DNA of 7,544 bases from QEXZ01 sp034660015 (GTDB taxonomy: Archaea; Halobacteriota; Syntropharchaeia; Alkanophagales; Methanospirareceae). Made by a program: the position numbers and the translations under genes. Shown piece by piece: positions 1-6,139 of the stretch; position 1 is the stretch's first letter; the number at the start of each line of letters is the position of its first letter. The DNA lies in NCBI GenBank assembly GCA_034660015.1, contig JAYEII010000089.1, positions 1 to 7,544 on the forward strand. The letters are read 5' to 3'. The notes below the pieces were generated by a model. The model had not been told where the DNA came from, ran no database searches, and saw only the letters and a program-made list of their open reading frames with translations.

Positions 1-1
1 A

Positions 2-127
2 AACCGAAGGGAGACATACAGATTTAGCAGCGATTCCTTTGTAACCAAAAAGCTTAAAAGGCTTGAACGAGAAAGTAATAAATGGGCGAAAATGAGCGAA
101 GTGCCCGTAGGAGGTGTGACAGCATAA
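2..127 (+). CDS. possible 3' end of an unidentified ORF (partial)
   Basis: A frame open from the window edge encodes 41 residues before a TAA at 125-127. It begins NRRETYRF, has a basic stretch (KKLKRLERE) that could be helical, and ends VPVGGVTA. I recognise no family. A competing reading in the next frame (TEGRHTDLAAIPL, stopping at TAA 42-44) is shorter but could equally be the tail of an upstream gene. Neither frame has a nearby ribosome-binding site, so any real gene starts outside the window. The region after it is non-coding, as expected after a gene end. The call rests only on the open frame and plausible composition. Confidence 0.3.
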   Translation, partial: NRRETYRFSSDSFVTKKLKRLERESNKWAKMSEVPVGGVTA

Positions 128-244
128 AGAAGTAGGAAATAAAGGCTCTATGTATGCAGCGTACTGATGCCATCCTCTGCTTAGCATGGTTCCGTATCAG
201 GGTTTTTCATGGATGTATAGCTAAGGTAAAAAACCGCGGGATTT
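128..244. other. intergenic stretch, no gene recognised
   Basis: No convincing ORF on either strand, and no tRNA or conserved RNA signature that I recognise. One nested imperfect hairpin can be drawn: CTGAT (164-168) with ATCAG (196-200), enclosing CCAT (170-173) with ATGG (186-189). A second weak pairing is GGTTTTT near 201-207 with AAAAACC near 228-235. Either could be a 3'-end structure of the upstream frame, but both are short and could be chance. Confidence 0.35.
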
Positions 245-352
245 CACAAGAAACCTTTTCTTAGAAAGAAAAGCTTTACCAAAAGAACATATTCGTTTTT
301 CTTTTAGCACAGGTTTTCTTTTTGTAAAAAAAAGAAAAAGTGTTGTGTAATC
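245..352 (+). repeat. hairpin-rich repeat, copy A (inverted relative to copy B)
   Basis: About 108 bp that matches the reverse complement of 2769-2875 along its length with small indels. The longest identical block is GTTTTTCTTTTAGCACAGGT (295-314); CTTTACCAAA (274-283) is also shared. It holds an outer hairpin with an 8-bp perfect stem (255-262 with 266-273, loop aga) and an inner hairpin with a 10-bp perfect stem (314-323 with 329-338, 5-nt loop). A third weaker pairing is AAAAGAA (281-287) with TTCTTTT (299-305). It begins 19 bases past the stop of the DUF3160 gene. Read from the minus strand it gives a U-rich tract (339-326), so it may also terminate that gene's transcript. Confidence 0.8.
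326..339 (-). terminator. candidate T-rich terminator of the DUF3160 gene
   Basis: On the minus strand, about 30 bases after the stop codon, the sequence runs TTTTTCTTTTTTTT. Archaeal intrinsic termination is known to depend mainly on such T tracts. The tract lies in one arm of the inner hairpin of repeat copy A. The termination role is inferred from position and composition. Confidence 0.45.
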
Positions 353-370
353 TTGTGGTTATACCAATTT

Positions 371-2731
371 TCACTCCCCCTCGTCAAAATCCGAATACCA
401 TTCCGGTCTTTCCGGTGCTTCAGACCCCAACATCTCCCGCCATTTCTCATCCGTAAGCCTCTCATGCAAAGGCTGCTTAAACTCATAATAACTCATCACC
501 GGACCCGCACCAATTATAATCCTCCCATCCGGAACTTTATATGCAACAACAATCAAATCAACATACCCGACACCCTCTTCCAGAACGACCCTACCGGATT
601 TCATATCCGGACCTGCAGTATGAACGTCAGCAACAATTGTCGTCTTCTTTGCTTTTTCATCCACACCCCGAATTACACTGTTTAAACTCTCCCCAAAGTT
701 CTTGATAAAATCGTAGTCCTCCCGTGTCAATTCCTGATTTTCCAATTCCGTATTCGATATACCCACAAGCCGCTCTAATATAGAACACAAACTATTTAGT
801 CGGTACTTTGCAGAATCATCAATTACATTCATCTCATCCAGCCCGGTGGCGGTCATCCGAGTTAAAGCCAGCAGTCGGTTATAAAATTCCGGAACAGGCT
901 CAACGTACCCAACTACCTCCGGTTCCGGCACCGGCATTCCCGTTGTCGCCATACCATAGCTCTGTTTTGCATACAGGATAGTATCATGCCTTAGTTCGGT
1001 CCACGAAGCCAGTGCAGTGGTCAACTCCTTATCCTGCCATGCTGCGGTCTGCATAAAAGTCGGGTAACCCGGGTCGAACGTTTTCAATAACGGCTTCAAA
1101 GCGTATAACCAGCTCCAATACAAATTCTTATTCCATTCCGCAGCACTGAAACCATTGAATTCTTCCTCGAGCAGATCGAATTGCTCGTTATAACCGACAT
1201 AATTAGAATCATCAAGTTGCTCCAATAGTTTCTTCGCTCGCTTTGAACCTAAAATAGCCATCACGTCTAAACCTCTCGGCGGGTCACGAGTTGGACCAGC
1301 GTTTGGGTCAATTCTTAGCGTAAAAGGTTCTTCTGTTCCTGAATAACACCCAACCTTTGGAAATACCAAGTTCTGAAACATATACGAATCAGGAATGAAT
1401 CGCTGTCCCATGAATCGGAATCCCATTGTGTTTTCCAGGCATTTATCTGCTTGTTCAGGCGTAAATGGGGGTGGAATTTCGCAATCTCCTGTTCCACCGT
1501 ATATTTCTGGCGTTCTATATTCAGCCAATTTCGCTTTTAATTTCCCTACATTTTCCTCTGTCAAATCTTTCGGCACGAATTTGCCATTAAATATAGAATC
1601 CAAAGCTTCTATGTATTCATAAGGACCTAAATCGTCAGAAAGACCGACATAGAAAGCCGTTACGGAGTAGATTCTATCCCATTTGTCTTTCAGTTCTTGA
1701 CTTTCTGTAAATTCGGAAGCTATGAGACAGGCACCAATAGTTTGAAGTTTCGCATCCTCCGCCGAAACTAAACAGTCTGGGCAGCCACCTTTCAACAAAA
1801 AACTCATCCTCCCATACCACATAAACGCCTTAAAATAGTTCTTCAGCTTCTCGCTCCGCGTATAATGCCCACGAGGAACGTATTGAGAGTAATCCTCTTT
1901 GTATTTGAAGATTTGGGATTCCGAAAAGCCTGCGTGTTCTTCTATCAACGCCAGTTCCTTTTTCACGTCAGATTGGACAAAATCAGGCACTTCAAAACGG
2001 TATTTTTTCAAATCCTCCAAGTCGAAGTACGCACTCGCTAAACCTGGATCTCTGCATTTCCATTCATCCATACACAGTTGTTCCTCTTTTGGCTGTAACA
2101 AACTCAACCCAACTGCGAAATAGGCGACGTTTCTTCTTGATGCTTCTTTTAAGTCGCCACTATAATTGTTATAATCTTCTACCGAATCATTCAGCAGCTC
2201 CATATTGATTTCCCATATCGCATCGTAAAATTCTCGTTCCTCTATTTGTCTCAGCGTTTCGTCAAATTGAATATGGTAAAGATGCAGTAACGAGTCAGAA
2301 GTGATAAAAACAGGTATTTCCTTCTGTTTTATCGTTTTATATGGTTTCGTGATGTCTTCCTCTTTCGGGTTGAACGTGTTGCTGATAACTACAAAACCGT
2401 TCTTTTCGAGCATACGTGCGGCATCTTCATCCAGCGGGATTTTCGCACAGAAATCGTTGAAATTGGATATCTCTCCTGCGTTCAATGGCAGCCTATACGG
2501 CGGAACCTCTAAACTGACGTTTAGCGAATTCAAGGAATAGTAGTTTATGAAACTCATCTTAATTTCTGTTTCTGTTTGAACACCCGCTAAATCTACAGGT
2601 TCGGTTTTCAATGTGGGTGCTTCGGGTTCGGAAGGTGCTGGCTGCTGAATGCATCCACAGGAAAAAACTATTGCTGCTACTAATACCTCTATTAATCCAT
2701 AGATTATTAACAGTTTTGGGCTCATCTTCAT
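371..2731 (-). CDS. DUF3160 family secreted lipoprotein
   Basis: A 786-residue protein of the DUF3160 family, whose biochemical role is not established. The N-terminus is a lipoprotein-type signal: hydrophobic residues 7-23, then the lipobox-like S-C-G-C with candidate lipidated Cys27, then a Pro/Glu-rich linker (about 30-45). It is therefore probably membrane-anchored outside the cell. The C-terminal part (about 700-786) is characteristic of the family: VADVHT, VLEEGVGY, GPVMSYYEF, RLTDEKW and PEW near the end. The middle includes the family-like YPTFMQTAAWQDKEL and ELRHDTILYAKQSYG. Cys pairs (CMDEWKC, CPDC) could form disulfides outside the cell. Start: ATG at 2731 gives the full signal peptide; the ATG at Met3 is an alternative. 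A TATA box about 27 bp upstream suggests a leaderless mRNA. The gene stands alone between two inverted repeats. Family assignment is secure; substrate or partner is unknown. Confidence 0.88.
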   Translation of the reverse strand: MKMSPKLLIIYGLIEVLVAAIVFSCGCIQQPAPSEPEAPTLKTEPVDLAGVQTETEIKMSFINYYSLNSLNVSLEVPPYRLPLNAGEISNFNDFCAKIPLDEDAARMLEKNGFVVISNTFNPKEEDITKPYKTIKQKEIPVFITSDSLLHLYHIQFDETLRQIEEREFYDAIWEINMELLNDSVEDYNNYSGDLKEASRRNVAYFAVGLSLLQPKEEQLCMDEWKCRDPGLASAYFDLEDLKKYRFEVPDFVQSDVKKELALIEEHAGFSESQIFKYKEDYSQYVPRGHYTRSEKLKNYFKAFMWYGRMSFLLKGGCPDCLVSAEDAKLQTIGACLIASEFTESQELKDKWDRIYSVTAFYVGLSDDLGPYEYIEALDSIFNGKFVPKDLTEENVGKLKAKLAEYRTPEIYGGTGDCEIPPPFTPEQADKCLENTMGFRFMGQRFIPDSYMFQNLVFPKVGCYSGTEEPFTLRIDPNAGPTRDPPRGLDVMAILGSKRAKKLLEQLDDSNYVGYNEQFDLLEEEFNGFSAAEWNKNLYWSWLYALKPLLKTFDPGYPTFMQTAAWQDKELTTALASWTELRHDTILYAKQSYGMATTGMPVPEPEVVGYVEPVPEFYNRLLALTRMTATGLDEMNVIDDSAKYRLNSLCSILERLVGISNTELENQELTREDYDFIKNFGESLNSVIRGVDEKAKKTTIVADVHTAGPDMKSGRVVLEEGVGYVDLIVVAYKVPDGRIIIGAGPVMSYYEFKQPLHERLTDEKWREMLGSEAPERPEWYSDFDEGE

Positions 2732-2754
2732 TGTATATAAAGTATAGCTTCCTT

Positions 2755-2762
2755 CTATTTAA
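2755..2762 (-). promoter_or_regulatory. TATA box of the DUF3160 gene (leaderless promoter)
   Basis: On the minus strand TTAAATAG is centred about 27 bp before the ATG at 2731. The usual archaeal spacing of about 25 bp puts the transcript start at or next to the start codon. A GGAAG further upstream is too far from the ATG to serve as a ribosome-binding site. The box lies just inside the inner edge of repeat copy B. Confidence 0.5.
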
Positions 2763-2768
2763 GACACT

Positions 2769-2875
2769 GATTTACGCAACACTTTTTCTTTTTCAAAAAA
2801 AGAAAATTACCTGTGCTAAAAGAAAAACAAATTTCTTTGGTAAAGTTAACTTTCTTTTTGAAAGAAAGGTTTGTG
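2769..2875 (-). repeat. hairpin-rich repeat, copy B (inverted relative to copy A)
   Basis: Reverse-complement partner of 245-352, on the promoter side of the DUF3160 gene. It shares the identical 20-base block (2809-2828) and CTTTACCAAA (2836-2845, minus). It keeps the outer 8-bp hairpin (2850-2857 with 2861-2868) and the inner 10-bp hairpin (2784-2793 with 2797-2806). In the outer stem two positions differ from copy A and their partners differ to match, so pairing is kept. It lies downstream of the AbiEii-like gene and upstream of the DUF3160 promoter. Its minus-strand T tracts could end the abiE transcript. Confidence 0.8.
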
Positions 2876-2894
2876 TTAATCTGCGTTAATCTGT
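2875..2894 (+). repeat. two tandem 10-bp units GTTAATCTG(C/T)
   Basis: GTTAATCTGC at 2875-2884 is followed directly by GTTAATCTGT at 2885-2894. They abut the outer end of repeat copy B, and no matching units lie beside copy A. Function unknown; possibly a dispersed intergenic repeat. Confidence 0.6.
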
Positions 2895-2923
2895 GTCCCT
2901 AATTTATTTTCTGTTTTCTCGAT

Positions 2924-3712
2924 TTAATACTTGGACAAGAATTTTTTCCCATACTGAGGTGCCTTTAGGACTAACTCAATATCATCTTCTCGGAATAGGA
3001 AAGGTTTTACCTGCTCAGCCAATCTTTTAAGTTCTTTTTCAGATAGTCCTGAGAGATAACTCAGAACCACCGCCCTCGGTTCTTCGCCAATATTGTTGGC
3101 ATAAAGCACATCTCTATCAAAGGGGAATCCCTTTCTGAGCATGAACAAGACATCGTAGATATAACGCCCTCTTCTTCTGCTCATGAGTGCGGATAATTTC
3201 TCTGAGAGTAACGCCCCCTTTGACATTAGGATGGCGGAGAAATTATAGCCATACTGGCTCAGAACATGGGATTCCGTGGATAAATGCCATTCTGGCTTGT
3301 TTACCTCAATCTTTATCATAATATCACCACCACGACCATTAACGATCCCATACTCGCTCATCACACCCTGAAATTTTAATGAGGCTATAAACAGATTGGC
3401 TCTCTTTTTATAGGATATTCCCGATGAAAATCCTTCCAGGGATAAATTCTTCTCTACCCTATCCAGAATTTCCTTAAAGCTGTTGTTCTCCAGATGCGGC
3501 GTATCGAAATCCAAATCCTCGGAAAATCTCGGCAGGTTATAGAAAAATCTCAATGCAGTGCCCCCAACAAAGAACATATACTTAGCAAAATCGCTCTTAT
3601 ATATGCCATCCAGGATTATGGTCTGGAGATACTCTCTTAGAATAGCCCTTTTTTTAGTCTGTGGCAGACCAAGTTCTTTCGCCTCTTCCAGGAGATACTC
3701 CATCTTCAGCAT
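2924..3712 (-). CDS. AbiEii-like nucleotidyltransferase toxin (type IV TA)
   Basis: Member of the AbiEii/nucleotidyltransferase toxin family (DNA polymerase beta-like fold), the toxin half of AbiE-type systems. Family members bind or transfer nucleotides, and relatives such as mycobacterial MenT modify tRNA 3' ends. Numbered from the ATG at 3712 (262 residues), the motifs are GGTALR (50-55) followed by RFSEDLDFD (62-70) with Asp66 and Asp68 as the metal-binding pair; IKIEV with Glu136 as the probable third acidic residue; and K172-LSALMSRRRGRYIY-D187, the motif with the conserved Lys and terminal Asp. All key residues are present, so it looks active. A longer frame begins at TTG 3730. I prefer ATG 3712 because AGGGA lies 9 bases upstream and the ATG overlaps the antitoxin stop as ATGCTGA, a translational-coupling layout. 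ATG 3703 is also possible. Confidence 0.85.
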   Translation of the reverse strand: MLKMEYLLEEAKELGLPQTKKRAILREYLQTIILDGIYKSDFAKYMFFVGGTALRFFYNLPRFSEDLDFDTPHLENNSFKEILDRVEKNLSLEGFSSGISYKKRANLFIASLKFQGVMSEYGIVNGRGGDIMIKIEVNKPEWHLSTESHVLSQYGYNFSAILMSKGALLSEKLSALMSRRRGRYIYDVLFMLRKGFPFDRDVLYANNIGEEPRAVVLSYLSGLSEKELKRLAEQVKPFLFREDDIELVLKAPQYGKKFLSKY

Positions 3713-4335
3713 TCCGACCAGTCCCTGCAATCCCGTAATTTATTGATAGTTACGAGGTTAAAGAGTTCAGCATACTCCTCCGCTTTCTTCCACTCAATCC
3801 CTTTAAGGATTTCAGCGTCAAAACGCTCTTCTTCAAAGTCTATTGATAGCCCCTGACGTTGTTTAAAGTATAAAAAATCCACCAGCGCCTTTTCCTCGTC
3901 TGCAATCAAGACCTTGTAGCCCTCGTAAACTACAATCCGATAACCCGTAAATGCCCTTTTCTGGCAACTGCGATACATAAATACGCCGTGCCTGTTCTTA
4001 AATTCTCTGCTGGGCTTGGTTGTAACCGAGGTAACCTGCGCTGCAATTTCAGGAATTATATTGTAGAGTGATAGTGCGGTTTCCAGTGATACGTACGAAG
4101 GAGTATAGAGTCTATTAGCGACATAAAAATCGGGTATCTCGGATTCCAAAATGGGTTCCACACAGGCATACAGGTCTCTTTTAAGTCGCTCTATATACCC
4201 CTTTTTCAGCCAGTTGGTCAGGTTATTCTTTAGTGTAGCAACATTAGCATCAGGAAATATATTCCTAATATCCCTGAGTGAGAAAATACTCACTTTATTC
4301 CTTCTCAGTGTCGAAAGGAACTCTACATATCTCAT
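3706..4335 (-). CDS. AbiEi-like antitoxin, winged-helix regulator
   Basis: A 209-residue AbiEi-family antitoxin, encoded directly upstream of and overlapping the nucleotidyltransferase toxin gene. Residues about 1-55 form a winged-helix DNA-binding domain (SLRDIRNIF, then NLTNWLKKGYIERLKRDLYA, the typical read-out of this domain). Next comes the family hallmark PSYVSLETALSLYNIIPE, followed by TSVTTKPSREF and the G-x-F-x-Y-R stretch. The C-terminal part (ADEEKALVDFLYF onward) matches the domain linked to neutralising the toxin. In characterised AbiE systems this protein represses its own operon by binding inverted repeats. A palindrome just before this gene (4343-4362) fits that. The pair is adjacent to sepS and codirectional with it. 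The family call is firm; toxin neutralisation here is inferred. Confidence 0.85.
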   Translation of the reverse strand: MRYVEFLSTLRRNKVSIFSLRDIRNIFPDANVATLKNNLTNWLKKGYIERLKRDLYACVEPILESEIPDFYVANRLYTPSYVSLETALSLYNIIPEIAAQVTSVTTKPSREFKNRHGVFMYRSCQKRAFTGYRIVVYEGYKVLIADEEKALVDFLYFKQRQGLSIDFEEERFDAEILKGIEWKKAEEYAELFNLVTINKLRDCRDWSEC

Positions 4336-4342
4336 TTCACTT

Positions 4343-4362
4343 AATCATAGTTATTTATGATT
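4343..4362. promoter_or_regulatory. palindromic candidate operator of the abiE pair
   Basis: AATCATA (4343-4349) and TATGATT (4356-4362) form a perfect 7-bp inverted repeat with a 6-bp spacer. It ends 8 bp before the antitoxin ATG and overlaps TATA-like sequence (CATAAATAA on the minus strand). This is where an autorepressing AbiEi would be expected to bind. A second AT-rich box on the minus strand (TTAATATTTA, 4371-4380) would place a transcript start about 14 bp before the ATG, inside or beside the palindrome. Confidence 0.5.
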
Positions 4363-4425
4363 TACCGGAATAAATATTAAATCGAAACCAAACTTGGGTA
4401 TGCAGATGTTCACGAATTTTATCCT

Positions 4426-6030
4426 TCAAACCTTTTTAGCCACCACAGTAATAAACACAGGACCCCTTATGTCTATTTTCTTCTTCTTTGATGTGACGTA
4501 ACGCATCGCCATCTCGTCTATCTTTATGTTTATGTCCGTCCCGCTTCGCACTATCTTCGCCTTCACTTCGCACGGGTTATCTTTATCTATTTCTCCTCTT
4601 TCTGCTGCTTCTTCTATCCGGTATGCGGCAAAAGCGGCAAGAGCATCTACAAACCTTATGCCCGTTGGCACGCCCTCTTCAAACACCGATTCCCATTTCT
4701 TATCCCGTGGTATGGCAGATAGCGACCCTTCGTGCACCACCACTTCGTTCAAATACGCGGGACCGCACAGAAGCGTGTTCTCCTCGGGCTCGGTCACCCA
4801 TACTTCTATATCTCTTCCGAATAAAGAACTTCGATATGCGAGGAACTCACAGGGCGAGGGCTCGTTCCCTTTCTCTTCACATAGCCGAACGATATTCTTT
4901 GCGATTTCGTCTCCTTCTGCCGTTCCCGGCGTCGCTTCCATGCTTATCATACCCGCTATTTCCAGGTCGCTTAATTCCCATGGTGCATAGAATTGTGGAT
5001 ATGCTAACGCCCGCACGTCTTTTGAATCGTGCAGTATCATCGCTAATCGCTCTACACCCAATCCAAGGTTCACTACGGGATACGGAATATCATATTGCGC
5101 CAGCGCAGTGGGAGAATAAACCCCAAAAGTAGCTACTTCTACCCAGCCAATTTGGGGATGATATGCGAAGACCTCTATTTGTGTATCGGGCATGTAATAT
5201 TTCGACCGCTTCTCATCCTTACGGAATCGTAGTTTCTTGAACCCGAATTGCGAAAGCAGTCCCGTTGTGATGCTCTTACCTTCGTCTATGCTTACGTCAT
5301 CACTGCAGAACACACATGATGCGGAATGGTAATTACGCAGTCGTATTTCATCCTCTCGCTGCTCTCTTCTGAAACATCTGTCCACTGAGAACAGTCGTAT
5401 CGGCAGCGGTTTCTTATTCACGATTTCCGCGAGCGTCAAGAACCAGCCGGAGGTCATGTGACTACGCAACGTAGCCCGCGAAGAAACAGGAGCGAGGGTT
5501 TTTAATTCCGGGAAGACAGCATCAAGCGCTTTTGTTACCTTCATATCCTCCACGCCTATACTTCTCGCAACTTCATATATCAGGTCATCGCCGTCTATCT
5601 CGCCTTTTTTATACCGGTGCAGCGTATTCTTGAGCGCATCCATTTCATCTTTCGAGAGGTCCTTATCAAAGAAGGAGTTCATTTGCTTCACCCTGCCCTC
5701 TGAAATGCCAATGTCTGGACGAGGCAGTCCCGCGAGATAATAGCAGCGGTCTAACACCGCAAGCGCTTCTTTTCCAAATTGTTTCTTCACTTCTTCCTCT
5801 TCTATTATCACGGGGTTCATGACTTCTTCAAACCCAAGCCGCAGATACGCTTCTCGCAGCTTCTGGATGGTTTCAAACACGGGATGGGGCTTTCCATAGC
5901 TCAAATCACGCACCGACCTTGGATATTTTTCATTGAGGGTTCTCTCACTCAAATACCACGTGCCAGCCATCCATGCGGCTTCGAAATCCTTGCTCGTTTC
6001 TTCTCTTATTTGTTTGGGGTCGAATTTCAT
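4426..6030 (-). CDS. sepS: O-phosphoseryl-tRNA synthetase (SepRS)
   Basis: Class II aminoacyl-tRNA synthetase that charges tRNA-Cys with O-phosphoserine. SepCysS then converts this to Cys-tRNA-Cys, the indirect cysteine route of methanogens and relatives. At 534 residues it is the usual family length. The N-terminus (DPKQIREETSKDFEAAW) and YPRSVRDLSYGKPHPVF match the family. SHMTSGW (190-196) contains the His and Thr that line the phosphoserine pocket. Motif 2 is around FRREQRED (220-227), followed by NYHSASC (233-239), whose two Ser residues correspond to phosphate-contacting serines of methanococcal SepRS. Motif 3 is GLGVER (323-328) with the conserved Arg. The C-terminal part is the anticodon-binding region. 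The ATG at 6030 gives the expected N-terminus. No cysteine-pathway partner is in the window. An insertion sequence ends about 50 bp upstream of the start, so the promoter lies at the junction. Confidence 0.95.
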   Translation of the reverse strand: MKFDPKQIREETSKDFEAAWMAGTWYLSERTLNEKYPRSVRDLSYGKPHPVFETIQKLREAYLRLGFEEVMNPVIIEEEEVKKQFGKEALAVLDRCYYLAGLPRPDIGISEGRVKQMNSFFDKDLSKDEMDALKNTLHRYKKGEIDGDDLIYEVARSIGVEDMKVTKALDAVFPELKTLAPVSSRATLRSHMTSGWFLTLAEIVNKKPLPIRLFSVDRCFRREQREDEIRLRNYHSASCVFCSDDVSIDEGKSITTGLLSQFGFKKLRFRKDEKRSKYYMPDTQIEVFAYHPQIGWVEVATFGVYSPTALAQYDIPYPVVNLGLGVERLAMILHDSKDVRALAYPQFYAPWELSDLEIAGMISMEATPGTAEGDEIAKNIVRLCEEKGNEPSPCEFLAYRSSLFGRDIEVWVTEPEENTLLCGPAYLNEVVVHEGSLSAIPRDKKWESVFEEGVPTGIRFVDALAAFAAYRIEEAAERGEIDKDNPCEVKAKIVRSGTDINIKIDEMAMRYVTSKKKKIDIRGPVFITVVAKKV

Positions 6031-6070
6031 GATTATTTCACATTCTCTCTATACGTTATAACCGATGATT

Positions 6071-6079
6071 ACTTATATA
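6071..6079 (-). promoter_or_regulatory. candidate TATA box of sepS at the IS junction
   Basis: On the minus strand TATATAAGT lies about 45 bp before the sepS ATG, predicting a transcript start near 6049 and a leader of about 19 nt. A GTGA 7 bases before the ATG is a possible weak ribosome-binding site. A second box, GGTTATAAC (6055-6063), would give an almost leaderless transcript. The TATA at 6076-6079 is also the presumed insertion target of the adjacent IS5-type element. Confidence 0.4.
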
Positions 6080-6101
6080 TTAGACTTGTTGCTAATTAAC
6101 A
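6076..6101 (+). repeat. left terminal inverted repeat of the IS5-type element
   Basis: The first 17 bases (6076-6092, TATATTAGACTTGTTGC) match the right end exactly in reverse complement. Similarity continues to 6101 with two mismatches. The outermost TATA is probably target duplication rather than element. Confidence 0.85.
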
Positions 6102-6139
6102 GTTATCTCTACTGAGAAGGTTTTAATTAGGTATAATAT

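Noticed and set aside
1..127. Tail of a TnpB-type gene with a guide-RNA region behind it
   Set aside because: The short tails in either frame carry no TnpB motif (no zinc-binding cysteines or RuvC residues are within reach), so the idea has no direct support.
128..244. tRNA, RNase P RNA or SRP RNA in the left intergenic region
   Set aside because: No T-loop consensus, acceptor stem or conserved RNase P/SRP core sequence is visible on either strand.
353..685. 110-codon plus-strand frame opposite the DUF3160 C-terminus
   Set aside because: It lies antisense to the most conserved part of the DUF3160 protein and has no family motif or promoter.
245..2875. CRISPR array from the repeated T/C-rich motifs
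   Set aside because: Only two full copies exist, inverted and 2.4 kb apart, with no regular spacers or cas genes.
245..2875. Autonomous transposon with the DUF3160 gene as transposase
   Set aside because: The protein is a secreted lipoprotein with no nuclease or recombinase motif, and I found no target duplication. Any mobility would need help from elsewhere.
2611..2889. 92-codon plus-strand frame across the DUF3160 start and repeat copy B
   Set aside because: Its product is Lys/Leu/Phe-rich because it reads through A/T-rich hairpin arms; it is antisense to a real signal peptide and lacks a start context.
4526..5132. Two long plus-strand frames (about 150-170 codons) opposite sepS
   Set aside because: They are antisense to a well-conserved synthetase, overlap each other, and encode Ser/Arg/Pro-rich sequence with no recognisable motif. 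They look like shadows of sepS codon usage.
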